64,000 nucleotides of DNA from Micrococcaceae bacterium RIT 802 (GCA_016892645.1 JAFEMX010000010.1:1-64000); one strand, 5' to 3'; counted from the stretch's first letter, positions 1-9,040 are shown. Notes: generated by a model from the letters alone, not told the origin. Translations and numbers: made by a program.

Positions 1-578
1 TGCTGTCCCACCTCGACGAGGTCGGACCGGCGCTGGAATCGCTGCGCGGCTCGGCGTCCACGCTCGCGCGCTGGGGCAGCGTCCTGGCCGCGAAGCTCAG
101 CGCCGGCCACCGGCTGCTGGTCGCCGGAAACGGCGGCTCGGCCGCCGAGGCGCAGCACCTCACGGCCGAGCTGGTCGGCCGGTTCGACGGCGAGCGCGGC
201 GCCTACTCGGCGATCTCCCTGCACGCCGAGACCTCGGCACTGACCGCGATCTCCAACGACTACGGCTACGAGAAGGCCTTCTCCCGGCAGGTCAGCGCCC
301 ACGGCCGCGACGGCGACGTGTTGCTGCTGCTGAGCACCAGCGGCACCAGCGCGAACCTGCTGCACGCCGCACGGACCGCCCGGTCCGCCGGGTTGGAGAC
401 CTGGGCCCTGCTGGGCACCGCCGACTGCGCGCTGGCGCGGCTCTGCGACGACGTCGTCTCCATCGAGGGGCCGTCGGCCAATGTGCAGGAGTGCCACCTG
501 ATGGCCGTGCACGCCATCTGCCGGGTCTTCGACGCCGAGGTCCAGTGCCTGGCCGGTGACGGGGGGTGGCTCGAATGA
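1..578 (+). CDS. gmhA: Phosphoheptose isomerase (SIS domain), 5' end outside window
   Basis: A SIS-domain isomerase expected to convert sedoheptulose 7-phosphate to D-glycero-D-manno-heptose 7-phosphate, the first step towards ADP-heptose, in the cytoplasm. The reading frame is open from the left edge, so the N-terminus is missing. Visible family signatures are AGNGGSAAEAQHLTAEL (sugar-phosphate loop), SNDYGYEKAFSRQV and the phosphate-binding LLLSTSGTSANLL. The stop overlaps the next gene's ATG (ATGA), so the pair is translationally coupled. The downstream HldE, which acts on the product of this step, supports the call over other SIS isomerases. Confidence 0.9.
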   Translation, partial: LSHLDEVGPALESLRGSASTLARWGSVLAAKLSAGHRLLVAGNGGSAAEAQHLTAELVGRFDGERGAYSAISLHAETSALTAISNDYGYEKAFSRQVSAHGRDGDVLLLLSTSGTSANLLHAARTARSAGLETWALLGTADCALARLCDDVVSIEGPSANVQECHLMAVHAICRVFDAEVQCLAGDGGWLE

Positions 579-1963
579 ACATCGCCGTCGTCGGGGACCT
601 GTTGCTCGACCATGACCTGGCCGGGGAGGCGACCCGGCTCAGCCCCGACGCCCCCGTCCCGGTGGTCGACGTCGAGAAGTCCAGCTACCGGGCCGGCGGG
701 GCGGGGCTGGTGGCGCGCATGCTCGCAGCCGAGGGCCACGAGGTCGTGCTGGTCGCCGCCACCTCCATCGACGCCGCCGCGGGCCGGCTGCGCCAGGCGC
801 TGGAGGGCATCCGGCTGGTCGACGGGCCCTCCGGCGCACCAACCCCGGTCAAGACCAGGGTCCGTGCCTCCGGGCAGGCAGTGGTCCGCTTCGACGAGGG
901 CTGCGCACGCCCCGGCATCCCCGCCGTGACGCCGGCGATGGTGCGCGAGATCGCCGCCGCCGGCGCGGTCATCGTCGCCGACTACGGGCGGCGCCTGCTC
1001 GAGAACGAGGACATCCGCCGGGCCCTGGAAGCCAAGGCGGCCGACGGCATCGTGGTCTGGGACCCCCACCCCTCCGGCGCCCGGCCGGTGCGTGGGCTGG
1101 CAGCGGCCACGCCCAACCTGTCCGAGGCGCTGTCCTTCGCGGGGAGCCAGGACGCCGCCGAGGCGGCGGGATGGCTGGCCGGCAGCTGGGACTGCCCGGT
1201 CGTGGTCACCCTGGGTCGCCACGGGGCATTGCTTCGCGACGCGCGCGGTGGCGGGCACCGCGTCCCCGCTCCGGCGATCCGCACCGTCGACCCGTGCGGC
1301 GCCGGCGACCGCTTCGTCGCCTCGCTCGCCATCGGTCTCGCCGGCGGATCTGCGCTGCACGAGGCGGTGGAGGGCGCCGTGCATGCCGCCGCCACCTTCC
1401 TGGCCGACGGCGGGGTTGCCGCCCTGCACCGGCACCTCCCCGAGGTCACCGATGCCCCCGGGACGCAGGGCACCGACTCCGTATCGTCCACCGGCGGGTC
1501 GTCGGGGGGCGGTGACGCCCTGGAGGTGGTTGAACGGGTCCGCGCCGCCGGCGGGACGGTGGTGGCCACCGGGGGCTGCTTCGACCTGCTCCATGCCGGG
1601 CATGCCCGCACCCTGCAGGCCGCCCGCGACCTCGGGGACTGCCTGGTCGTGCTGCTCAACTCGGACGAGTCGGTCCGCCGGCTCAAGGGCGTGGACCGGC
1701 CGATCATCTCCGCCCGGGACCGCACCGAGCTGCTGGCCGCCCTGGGCTGCGTCGATGCCGTCCTGCTCTTCGATGAGGACACCCCGCACCGGGCCCTGGA
1801 GCGGATCCGTCCCGACATCTGGGTCAAGGGCGGGGACTACGAGGCGCGGTCGCTGCCCGAGGCCGGGCTCATCGCCTCGTGGGGTGGCCGCTGCGTCACC
1901 GTCCCCTACCAGGTGGCCCGGTCCACGACCTCCCTCGCCGCGGCGTTGGCGAAGGTCGGCTGA
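575..1963 (+). CDS. hldE: Bifunctional heptose-7-phosphate kinase / heptose-1-phosphate nucleotidyltransferase, copy 1 (divergent)
   Basis: 462 aa. The N-terminal PfkB/ribokinase domain (about 1-290) has the catalytic GAGD at 242-245. A Gly/Ser-rich linker (about 300-314) leads to a C-terminal cytidylyltransferase-like domain with HAGH at 340-343 and WVKGGDY near the end. Family role: phosphorylate heptose 7-phosphate at C1, then transfer a nucleotide to heptose 1-phosphate. ATG 575 overlaps the gmhA stop; a GTG nine bases upstream is possible. Odd: the substrate loop reads GGAGLVARM (41-49) instead of the family GGAANxAxN seen in the second copy, so the sugar substrate may differ. Kinase specificity is therefore inference. 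Confidence 0.85.
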   Translation: MNIAVVGDLLLDHDLAGEATRLSPDAPVPVVDVEKSSYRAGGAGLVARMLAAEGHEVVLVAATSIDAAAGRLRQALEGIRLVDGPSGAPTPVKTRVRASGQAVVRFDEGCARPGIPAVTPAMVREIAAAGAVIVADYGRRLLENEDIRRALEAKAADGIVVWDPHPSGARPVRGLAAATPNLSEALSFAGSQDAAEAAGWLAGSWDCPVVVTLGRHGALLRDARGGGHRVPAPAIRTVDPCGAGDRFVASLAIGLAGGSALHEAVEGAVHAAATFLADGGVAALHRHLPEVTDAPGTQGTDSVSSTGGSSGGGDALEVVERVRAAGGTVVATGGCFDLLHAGHARTLQAARDLGDCLVVLLNSDESVRRLKGVDRPIISARDRTELLAALGCVDAVLLFDEDTPHRALERIRPDIWVKGGDYEARSLPEAGLIASWGGRCVTVPYQVARSTTSLAAALAKVG

Positions 1964-1999
1964 CCGGGAGCCACCGCTCCCCTTCCACCCACGTCTTCA

Positions 2000-2018
2000 G
2001 CTGCCCGGCCGGGGCAGC
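2000..2018 (+). terminator. Short GC hairpin between hldE-1 and SDR
   Basis: Inverted repeat gctgccc-ggccg-gggcagc in the 97-bp gap after hldE-1. There is no T-run. It could attenuate read-through into the SDR gene or be chance structure in GC-rich DNA. Confidence 0.25.
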
Positions 2019-2060
2019 GGCGGCGCTACTCCTTTTCCATCCACCCCCACAGGAGGAACC

Positions 2061-2768
2061 ATGACCACCACGCAACAGCAGCACAACCCGGGCCGCGTCC
2101 TGGTGACCGGCGGCAGCTCGGGGCTTGGCGCCGCCGTCGTGCAAGCAGTATCCGAGGCCGGCGGGACGCCGGTGGTGATCGACCTGCAGCCACCGGCCGA
2201 CCCGGCCGTGTCCTTCATCCGGGTCGACGTGACCGACCGCGAGGCGTTGGCGGCCGCGGTCGACCAGGCGGCCGGACAACAGGGCGGCCTGGACGCGGTG
2301 GTCACCGCGGCCGGCATCGACCGGTGCGGCAAGCTCGACGAGGTGCCCGCCGACGAGTGGGAGCTCGTGCTCGGGGTGAACCTGCTGGGCACCGTCTCCG
2401 CGGCCCGCGCGACGCTGCCGCACCTGAAGGACAGCCACGGGCGGCTGGTGGTGATCGCCTCCACGCTGGCCTTGCGCGGGGTCTCCGATGCCACCGCCTA
2501 TTGCGCCTCCAAGTTCGGCGTGCTCGGGTTCAGCCGCGCCCTCGCCGCCGAAACCGCGGGCTCGATGGGGGTGACCACGATCATCCCCGGGGGCATGGAC
2601 ACCCACTTCTTCGACGACCGGACCGAGCAGTACCGCCCCGCGGACAACTCACGCCTGAACGACCCCTCGCGGGTGGCGGCCTCGATCCTCTTCGCCCTCT
2701 CGCAGCCGGCGGGCTGCGAGGTGCGCGAACTGCTCATCTGCCACGAGGGCGAGGATTCCTGGCCGTGA
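2061..2768 (+). CDS. Short-chain dehydrogenase/reductase
   Basis: 235 aa classical SDR. Nucleotide-binding TGGSSGLG lies near residue 14, the NNAG position reads TAAG, and the catalytic Tyr-Lys lies in YCASK. The start is set by a good ribosome site (aggagg, 2051-2056) before ATG 2061. It is too short, and of the wrong subtype, to be the HldD epimerase (about 310 aa, extended SDR). Its place between the two hldE genes suggests oxidation or reduction of a sugar intermediate, but the substrate is unknown. Its 3' end overlaps the opposing GT9 gene by 35 bp. Confidence 0.85.
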   Translation: MTTTQQQHNPGRVLVTGGSSGLGAAVVQAVSEAGGTPVVIDLQPPADPAVSFIRVDVTDREALAAAVDQAAGQQGGLDAVVTAAGIDRCGKLDEVPADEWELVLGVNLLGTVSAARATLPHLKDSHGRLVVIASTLALRGVSDATAYCASKFGVLGFSRALAAETAGSMGVTTIIPGGMDTHFFDDRTEQYRPADNSRLNDPSRVAASILFALSQPAGCEVRELLICHEGEDSWP

Positions 2769-3879
2769 GGTCCAGGACGTCCGCGTAGACCGCCTCCGCC
2801 GTGACCTCGGCGGTGAGCGGGAATTCATGCCCGCAGCGCCGGGCGCTCCACCCGACCTGGGTGACATCGATGCCGCAGACCGGGCACCGCGTCACCCAGC
2901 CCACGTGGACGCGGTTCCGCGTGCGCCCGAGCGGGCCGGCCATGAGCAGGTTGCCGGCCCAGAAGATCCCCACCGTCGGCGTGCCGACGGCCTGGGCCAG
3001 GTGGCGGGGGCCGCTGTCGTTGCCGACCATCACGTCGCTGGCGGCCAGCAGGCCCACCAGCCCGTCCAGGCCCAGACGCCCGGCCAGCACATGGACCCGC
3101 CCGGCGTTCCCGGCCGACACCCGCGCGGCGATCGCCGCGGCGTCCGGCACCTCGGAGGCATCGCCGATGAGCAGGACCTGGTACCCGTCGGCGGCGGCCC
3201 GTTCGGCCACCTCCGCGAACGACGCTGCCGGCCACTTGCGCCGCTCGTCGGTGGAACCGGCATGCAGGACCAGCCACGGGGCCTGCCGGTCGATGCCCAG
3301 GTCCGTGGCCACGGCGCGGGCCTGGTCACGGTCCCGGTCCATGACCGCGAGCGTGGGCGAGAGTTCGGCGGTGGCCGCGCCGGCGGTTCCCACGACCTCC
3401 AGGGCACGCAGCACCTCGTGCTGGTAATAGAGGTACGGGACCATCCGCTCGAGCTGCGGGGCATCGGGGGTGGCGGTGCCGATGGTGTGGCGGGCCCCGA
3501 GTTCGAGCAGGAAGGCGTTGGAGTTCCTCCCGCCGCCGTGGACCTGGACCGCGAGGTCGAACGACCGGGCGCGCAGGCGTTCCTGGAACCGCGCGATGTC
3601 CGCCGCGTCGTCGGCGGACTGGGACGCCGGACGGGGCCTGACCCCCTCGGCGTGCGGGAGCACCACCACCTCGTGGACCGGGCCGGGCCGGCCGGCCAGC
3701 AGTTCACGGTGGATGGGCGTGCCCAGCAACGTGATGTGCGCCCGCGGATAAGTGCGTGAGAGGGCTGTGATCGCGGGCAGGGCGAAGAACAGGTCGCCCA
3801 TGCCCCCGCCGCGCAGGACGGCGATGCGTTCCACGTCGGCAAAGGGCCCGCAGACCGGTCCGACGGCGATGGGCGGCAT
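2734..3879 (-). CDS. Glycosyltransferase family 9 (ADP-heptosyltransferase-like)
   Basis: 381 aa, GT-B fold related to WaaF/WaaC. It starts with the family phosphate-loop-like segment VLRGGGMGDLFFALPAI. It also has the acceptor/donor motif LHAGSTDERRKWPAA and the donor-site segment VGNDSGPRHLAQAVG. Near the C-terminus a CPVC plus a later RRCGHE could bind a metal. ATG 3879 is preceded by ggggggag; ATG 3909 is an alternative start. The gene runs against the cluster but sits between the two heptose-activating enzymes, so it probably transfers an activated heptose onto a cell-envelope glycan. The exact donor and acceptor are not visible. Confidence 0.85.
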   Translation of the reverse strand: MPPIAVGPVCGPFADVERIAVLRGGGMGDLFFALPAITALSRTYPRAHITLLGTPIHRELLAGRPGPVHEVVVLPHAEGVRPRPASQSADDAADIARFQERLRARSFDLAVQVHGGGRNSNAFLLELGARHTIGTATPDAPQLERMVPYLYYQHEVLRALEVVGTAGAATAELSPTLAVMDRDRDQARAVATDLGIDRQAPWLVLHAGSTDERRKWPAASFAEVAERAAADGYQVLLIGDASEVPDAAAIAARVSAGNAGRVHVLAGRLGLDGLVGLLAASDVMVGNDSGPRHLAQAVGTPTVGIFWAGNLLMAGPLGRTRNRVHVGWVTRCPVCGIDVTQVGWSARRCGHEFPLTAEVTAEAVYADVLDLTARNPRPRGR

Positions 3880-4093
3880 GGGCGGGTCTCCCCCCTGATG
3901 GGCCGGCATGGGTTCCTGCCGGCGGTTCCGGCGTGGCACCACCCTATAAACATTCCACGGGCGGACGGAAGCAAAAGGGGGGCGGCGGAGATTTGTTCGC
4001 CCCTCGTGTCTGAAAGCACCGGCCCCGGGTACTAGGAACAGTAGGGCCGGGTCGATGTCCGGCCGGCCACGACGAACCACCAGGAGGTCGACG

Positions 4094-5497
4094 ATGCACA
4101 CCGCCCCGGCGCAGCCAGCAGGGACCACCCACGGCTCCATCACCATCCTCAACCCGGCCGACGGCACCAGCGTGGGAACCCTCGAATCGGCCAGCCCGGA
4201 ACAGGCGCGGCTCATCCTGGGCAGGGCGCTGGAGGCCGGCGCGTCCTGGGCGGGAACGGCGGCAGCCGACCGCGGGGCGCTGCTGCACGACGCGGCCACC
4301 GCACTGGAGGGATCCGCCGACGAGCTGGCCCGGCTGAACCAGCGCGAGACCGGCAAGCCGTACGAGGACGCACTCGGCGGCGTGCAGGCCGGTGCCGCCA
4401 CGCTGCGCCAATACGCCGAGCTGGGGCCGCTGCACCGCGGGCACAGCCTGCGCGGCGCCCCGCTGGCCATGGACTACACCGTCACCGTCCCGCGCGGAGT
4501 GGCCGTCCTCCTGACCCCCTGGAACGACCCGGTGGCCGTCGCGTGCGGTCTGATCGGGGCAGCCCTGGCGACCGGCAACGTCGTCGTGCACAAGCCCAGC
4601 GAACGCTGCCCGCACGTGGGCCGGTTGCTGGGCCGGCTGCTCGCCGACGTCTTTCCGCCGGATGTGGTCGCCACCGTCATCGGCGGCCCGGAGACCGGCC
4701 AGGCGCTGGTCGAGGCGCCGGAGACCGACGTCATCGCCCATGTCGGTTCGAGCGCCACCGGCGAGCGCCTGGCCCGGCTGGCGGCGTTGACCGGCGCCCA
4801 CCTCATCCGCGAAAACGGCGGAAACGACCCGCTGCTCATCGACGAGGGCGTGGACCCCGCATGGGCCGCCGGGCAGGCAGCCCTCGGCTCCTTCGCGAAC
4901 GCCGGGCAGATCTGCACGTCCGTGGAACGGATCTACGTCCACCGGGCCATCGCCGAGGACTTCTGCCGGGAGCTGGTCCATCGCGCCCGGGACCTCAACG
5001 CGTCCGGGGACCTGGCACCGCTGGTGGACGGGCGGATGCGCGAGGAGGTCCACGCCCAGGTCAGCGAAGCGCTCGAACAAGGTGCGACGGCCCCCGAGGG
5101 CGGGGCGATCCCGGACGGACCCGGGGCACGCTACCCGGCCACCGTGCTGCTGGATTGCGCGGCGTCTCTGCGCATCATGCAGGAGGAGACCTTCGGGCCC
5201 GTCGCGCCCGTGGCCGTCGTCGACGACTTCCGCTCCGGCCTGCAGGCAGCGGCCACCGGCCGCTATGGCCTGGCAGCCACCGTACTGACCGGGAACCTGG
5301 CCCACGCCCAGGAGGCGATCGCCGCCCTGCCGGTGGGCACGGTCAAGGTGAACAACGTCTTCGGCGGCGCCCCGGGCGGATCGGCGCAACCGCGGGCAGC
5401 CAGCGGCGACGGCTTCGGCTACGGTCCCGAACTGCTCGACGAGTTCACCTTCGTGAAGGTCGTCCACGTCGCCGAGCCGTGGACGGTGGGGTCATGA
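4094..5497 (+). CDS. Aldehyde dehydrogenase (NAD(P)+-dependent)
   Basis: 467 aa ALDH-superfamily enzyme that oxidises an aldehyde to an acid. Motifs: PWNDP in the cofactor region, the catalytic Glu in IRENGGNDPLLI, the nucleophile Cys in GQICTSVERIY, and the C-terminal EETFGPVAPV. aggagg at 4082-4087 fixes ATG 4094. It overlaps hldE-2 by ATGA, so it is co-translated with a heptose kinase. A sugar aldehyde or an aldehyde side product is a plausible but unproven substrate. Confidence 0.88.
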   Translation: MHTAPAQPAGTTHGSITILNPADGTSVGTLESASPEQARLILGRALEAGASWAGTAAADRGALLHDAATALEGSADELARLNQRETGKPYEDALGGVQAGAATLRQYAELGPLHRGHSLRGAPLAMDYTVTVPRGVAVLLTPWNDPVAVACGLIGAALATGNVVVHKPSERCPHVGRLLGRLLADVFPPDVVATVIGGPETGQALVEAPETDVIAHVGSSATGERLARLAALTGAHLIRENGGNDPLLIDEGVDPAWAAGQAALGSFANAGQICTSVERIYVHRAIAEDFCRELVHRARDLNASGDLAPLVDGRMREEVHAQVSEALEQGATAPEGGAIPDGPGARYPATVLLDCAASLRIMQEETFGPVAPVAVVDDFRSGLQAAATGRYGLAATVLTGNLAHAQEAIAALPVGTVKVNNVFGGAPGGSAQPRAASGDGFGYGPELLDEFTFVKVVHVAEPWTVGS

Positions 5498-7014
5498 GCG
5501 CCCAGCCGGGCTCCCGGCACGCCCTGACCCCGGATCTACCCGGGCTGCTGGCCCAGGCCGCACCCCGCGTGGTGGTCGTCGGCGACATCATGCTCGACGG
5601 CTGGTGGCACGGGGACATCGAACGCTTTTGCCGGGAGGCGCCGGCGCCGGTGGTCGAGGTCACCCGCCGTGACTATGCCCCCGGTGGCGCCGCTAACACC
5701 GCGGTCAACGCCGCCCGGCTGGGTGGCCGGGTCGGTGTGGTCGCGCTGGCTGGACAGGATGCTGCCGGTGAACGGCTGGAGGCCCTGCTGGAGGCCGAGG
5801 GCGTGGGAACCAAGGATCTGATCCGCCATCCGCAGGCCACGACGACGACGAAGGACCGCATCATCGGTGGCGACCAGATCCTCTTCCGCCTCGACGACCA
5901 GCGCTCTGCGGTTCCGGCTGCGGTGTTGGTGGACCTTGCGCTGAGGGTACCCGTCGCGATCTCCGGTGCCGACGTCGTCGTGGTCTGCGACTACGGCTCC
6001 GGCCTGCTCGCCGGTCCGGTGCGCGACGCGCTCATCGGTGCGCTGGCCAGCAGGCCCGTCGACCAACTGGTGGTCGTCGACGCCCACGATCCACGCCCCT
6101 GGGCTGCGCTCCGCCCCGATCTCGCCACCCCCAACGCCCAGGAGGCCTTCGGTCTGCTGGGGATGGACCCGGCCCGGGAGTCCGACCGTGTCACGCTGTT
6201 CCGGGACAACCGGGAACGCCTGCTGGAGGCCACGGGGGCGACGGCGGTGGTCGTCACCTTGGACCAGGATGGCACGATATCCCTGCCCTCCACCGGACCG
6301 GAGCACCGTACCTGGGCGAAGCCCGTGACGGAAAAACAGGCGTCCGGCGCTGGCGACACCTTCGTGGCCTGCCTGGCGGTGGCCAGCGCTGCCGGCCTGA
6401 AACCAACCGTCGCCCTCGAACTCGCGCAGGCGGCCGCCAACGTCGTCGTCCACCGGCCCGGGACCTCGGTCTGCAGCACGGTGGACCTGACGGACCATCT
6501 GGGCGGTTCGCGCCAGCTGCATCTTGATGCGCATTCGTTGGCCAGCGCCGTGCAACGCCATCGCGAATCCGGCGACACCGTGGTCCTGACCAATGGCTGC
6601 TTCGACGTGCTGCATCGAGGGCATACCAGGTACCTGGAACAGGCCAAGGAGTTGGGAGACGTCCTCATCGTGGCCTTGAACAGCGACGCGTCGGTTCGCC
6701 GCCTCAAGGGCGACGGCCGGCCGATCAACCCGGTGGCCGACCGGGCGGCGGTCATCGGCGCGCTGAGTTGCGTCGACTACGTGACGGTCTTCGACACGGA
6801 CACGCCGATACCGCTCATCGAGTCCCTGGAGCCCGACGTCTACGCCAAGGGCGGCGACTACACCGAGCAGATGCTCGAAGAGTCACAGGCGGTGCACGCC
6901 CACGGCGGGGCGGTGAGGATCGTGGACTACGTGGCGGACCATTCCACCACCGAGGTCTTGCGGCGCATGCGCACCCAGCCCACCTCCGCCGAACCAGCCG
7001 ACACCGGGAACTGA
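5494..7014 (+). CDS. hldE: Bifunctional heptose-7-phosphate kinase / heptose-1-phosphate nucleotidyltransferase, copy 2 (canonical)
   Basis: 506 aa. The N-terminal PfkB domain has the canonical substrate loop GGAANTAVNAARLGG (64-78) and a GAGD catalytic motif. The C-terminal nucleotidyltransferase has NGCFDVLHRGH and YAKGGDY, plus the C-terminal Thr-rich segment DHSTTEVLRRM. Full length relative to E. coli HldE (about 477 aa) with a roughly 25-residue N-terminal extension. ATG 5494 overlaps the ALDH stop. With GmhA this would make ADP-D,D-heptose if a GmhB phosphatase exists elsewhere; none is in the window. More likely than copy 1 to be the true heptose enzyme. Confidence 0.9.
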   Translation: MSAQPGSRHALTPDLPGLLAQAAPRVVVVGDIMLDGWWHGDIERFCREAPAPVVEVTRRDYAPGGAANTAVNAARLGGRVGVVALAGQDAAGERLEALLEAEGVGTKDLIRHPQATTTTKDRIIGGDQILFRLDDQRSAVPAAVLVDLALRVPVAISGADVVVVCDYGSGLLAGPVRDALIGALASRPVDQLVVVDAHDPRPWAALRPDLATPNAQEAFGLLGMDPARESDRVTLFRDNRERLLEATGATAVVVTLDQDGTISLPSTGPEHRTWAKPVTEKQASGAGDTFVACLAVASAAGLKPTVALELAQAAANVVVHRPGTSVCSTVDLTDHLGGSRQLHLDAHSLASAVQRHRESGDTVVLTNGCFDVLHRGHTRYLEQAKELGDVLIVALNSDASVRRLKGDGRPINPVADRAAVIGALSCVDYVTVFDTDTPIPLIESLEPDVYAKGGDYTEQMLEESQAVHAHGGAVRIVDYVADHSTTEVLRRMRTQPTSAEPADTGN

Positions 7015-7016
7015 CC

Positions 7017-7919
7017 ATGCCCCGCATACCCGAGGTGGCACCCGGCGTTGCACGCTCGGCCGACGCCGGGGACCGCGCCCTGCGGATCGACGTCCTGATC
7101 CCCACCTACGGGCGGGAGGCGGAACTGGCCGTGACGCTCTCGGGACTGGCGGCCCAGGAAGCGCCCGGATTTGCCGTCGTCGTCTCCGACCAGTCCGAGG
7201 ACCGCACCTGTCTGGAAGAACCGGCGGTCAGGGCCATGGTGCGCGTGCTGCGGATGCGCGGGCACCCCGTGCGGATCGAACGGAACCTCCCCCGGCGCGG
7301 CATGGCCCAGCAGCGCAGCTTCCTGTTGGGCTGCTCGTCAGCCGAACGTGTTCTGTTCCTGGACAACGACGTCTGGTTGGAGCCGGGGACCCTGCAACGC
7401 CTCGACGAGGCCCTGACATGGGGCCGGTGCGGCTTCGTCGGCGCGGCCGTGCAGGGCCTGTCGTTCCTTGACGACGTAAGGCCCCGGGAGCAGGAGCCCC
7501 TTGAGCTGTGGGATGGTCCGCCCCAGCCCGAACGGGTCAGGCCCGACAGCCCGGAGTTCAGGCGCTGGACCTTGCACAATGCCGCCAACCTGGTCCACGT
7601 GGCACGGAAGCTGGACCTGCCGCCGGGCGGTTGGAGGGCGTACAAGGTGGCCTGGATCGGCGGCTGCGTCCTGTTCGACCGTGCCAAACTCGTCTCCAGC
7701 GGCGGCTTCGACTTCTGGGACGACCTGCCGACGGGGCATGCCGGGGAGGACATGGTGGCCCAGATGCGGGTCATGGAGGAATTCGGCGGGGCGGGCATCG
7801 TCCCCTCGGGGGCCGTGCACCTCGAAGCCGGGACCACCGTGACCGACCGCAGCACCGAGGCCGCCGACGTCCTCCTGCCGCCTGATGACCGTCCGGCCAC
7901 CACCGTGGACGACTCCTAG
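7017..7919 (+). CDS. Glycosyltransferase family 2
   Basis: 300 aa GT-A enzyme. IDVLIPTYGREAEL opens the nucleotide-binding fold, LDNDVWLEPG holds the metal-binding acidic motif, and GHAGEDMVAQMRV holds the probable catalytic ED. There are no membrane segments, so it is cytoplasmic or peripheral. The start is two bases after the hldE-2 stop, so it is in the same operon. Transfer of a sugar in the heptose glycan pathway is the contextual inference. Its TAG stop shares a CTAG with the opposing membrane gene. Confidence 0.85.
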   Translation: MPRIPEVAPGVARSADAGDRALRIDVLIPTYGREAELAVTLSGLAAQEAPGFAVVVSDQSEDRTCLEEPAVRAMVRVLRMRGHPVRIERNLPRRGMAQQRSFLLGCSSAERVLFLDNDVWLEPGTLQRLDEALTWGRCGFVGAAVQGLSFLDDVRPREQEPLELWDGPPQPERVRPDSPEFRRWTLHNAANLVHVARKLDLPPGGWRAYKVAWIGGCVLFDRAKLVSSGGFDFWDDLPTGHAGEDMVAQMRVMEEFGGAGIVPSGAVHLEAGTTVTDRSTEAADVLLPPDDRPATTVDDS

Positions 7920-9040
7920 GAATCTGACCCTGCCCGCTCTTCCGATTTGTCCTCGTCTTTATCCATGAGGGAGATCTGCCGCCGCTCGAATTCGCGGCTG
8001 CTGAACGTTGCCCGACGGACGGCTTGCTCGTCGACGAAGCTCGACCCGACGGCACCGGCTAGGGTTCCCAGCGAGGCGGAGAGCCACGACAGGTTGATGT
8101 ACTCGCTGAAACCGGCGGCATGGCCCAGCTCGGCACTGATGAACTGCCCGTTGATGATGATCAGCGAGCCGGCCAGGATGATGCAGAAGAGGGCCACGTA
8201 CATCACGGCCACGGCGATCACGATCGTCGCCACGGTTGCCGTGTTGTAGGTGATCGCGCGCTCCTTGTGGTGGACGCCGCGAGGGCGCTCCAACAACCCG
8301 TTGGCCAGGATCAGCCAGGTGCTCATGACGGCGACCGAGAGCAAACTGATCACCAGCAGCCGTAGCGGGCTCAGGTAGTCGGCCATGCTCCAGATGCTCG
8401 TGTAGAAGACGCCGAATGCACCGGTCGCGATCGCTGCCGCCATCGACGTCGAGAGCTGCGGCACCAAACGCCAGGGCCGGTTATTCCGCACCATCCCGGC
8501 CTGCATCATCAGGCGACCGGACACGCCCTTCCCGGTTTCGAATTCGTCCATCGATTCCGCATCGTCCGACCCGTCCTTCCGGGAGAACAGCCGCGTGAAC
8601 CGGGACTCACCCGGGGCGTATTCGCGGTCTTCGGAGTTGGCGGCATGCAACGCGTCTACGGTCTGCAGGACGAGTTTCCGCAAGCCCTTCCGCCGGACCA
8701 GGCCCAGCGAAGGCAGGACCACCATTGCCGTTCCGTAGCCGGCGTTCACGGTGGCCAGCAGCGGCTCGTTCTCGACGTATTTCGGCAGGTCGGTCAGGTA
8801 AACCAGATAGTTCCAGTTCCGCTGGTCCCGGAGCATTTTCGAGTTGGCGTTCAGTTTCACCCCGCCGTCGTCATCGAGGGGAAGGGTCAAGCTCTCGACC
8901 TCGACATCCCAATCGGCATCGGTGACGATGGAGGCCAGCCGCTGTGGCAGCCACGACTTCAGCTCCTCCGCCAGCTCTAGTGGCAGTCCGGGATCGGCAA
9001 TGAGGCCAACCGTCAGTTCCGCATGCGCAGTATCACCCAT
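7916..9040 (-). CDS. Conserved-type membrane protein of unknown function
   Basis: 374 aa, not recognised. The N-terminal soluble part (about 1-200) starts TAHAELTVGLIADPGLP and has mixed alpha/beta character. The C-terminal half carries about four hydrophobic segments. A charged tail is rich in Asp, Glu and Ser. The start is ATG 9040 with only a weak ribosome site. It is convergent with the GT2 gene, sharing CTAG. No function is proposed. Confidence 0.75.
   Translation of the reverse strand: MGDTAHAELTVGLIADPGLPLELAEELKSWLPQRLASIVTDADWDVEVESLTLPLDDDGGVKLNANSKMLRDQRNWNYLVYLTDLPKYVENEPLLATVNAGYGTAMVVLPSLGLVRRKGLRKLVLQTVDALHAANSEDREYAPGESRFTRLFSRKDGSDDAESMDEFETGKGVSGRLMMQAGMVRNNRPWRLVPQLSTSMAAAIATGAFGVFYTSIWSMADYLSPLRLLVISLLSVAVMSTWLILANGLLERPRGVHHKERAITYNTATVATIVIAVAVMYVALFCIILAGSLIIINGQFISAELGHAAGFSEYINLSWLSASLGTLAGAVGSSFVDEQAVRRATFSSREFERRQISLMDKDEDKSEERAGSDS

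Noticed and set aside
266-1789. Long minus-strand open frame (507 codons) opposite gmhA/hldE
   Set aside because: Gly/Arg/Pro/His-rich with no family signal; it lies antisense to strongly conserved coding sequence.
2061-2768. SDR as the HldD epimerase
   Set aside because: 235 aa classical SDR with TGGSSGLG and YCASK; HldD is about 310 aa and of the extended class.
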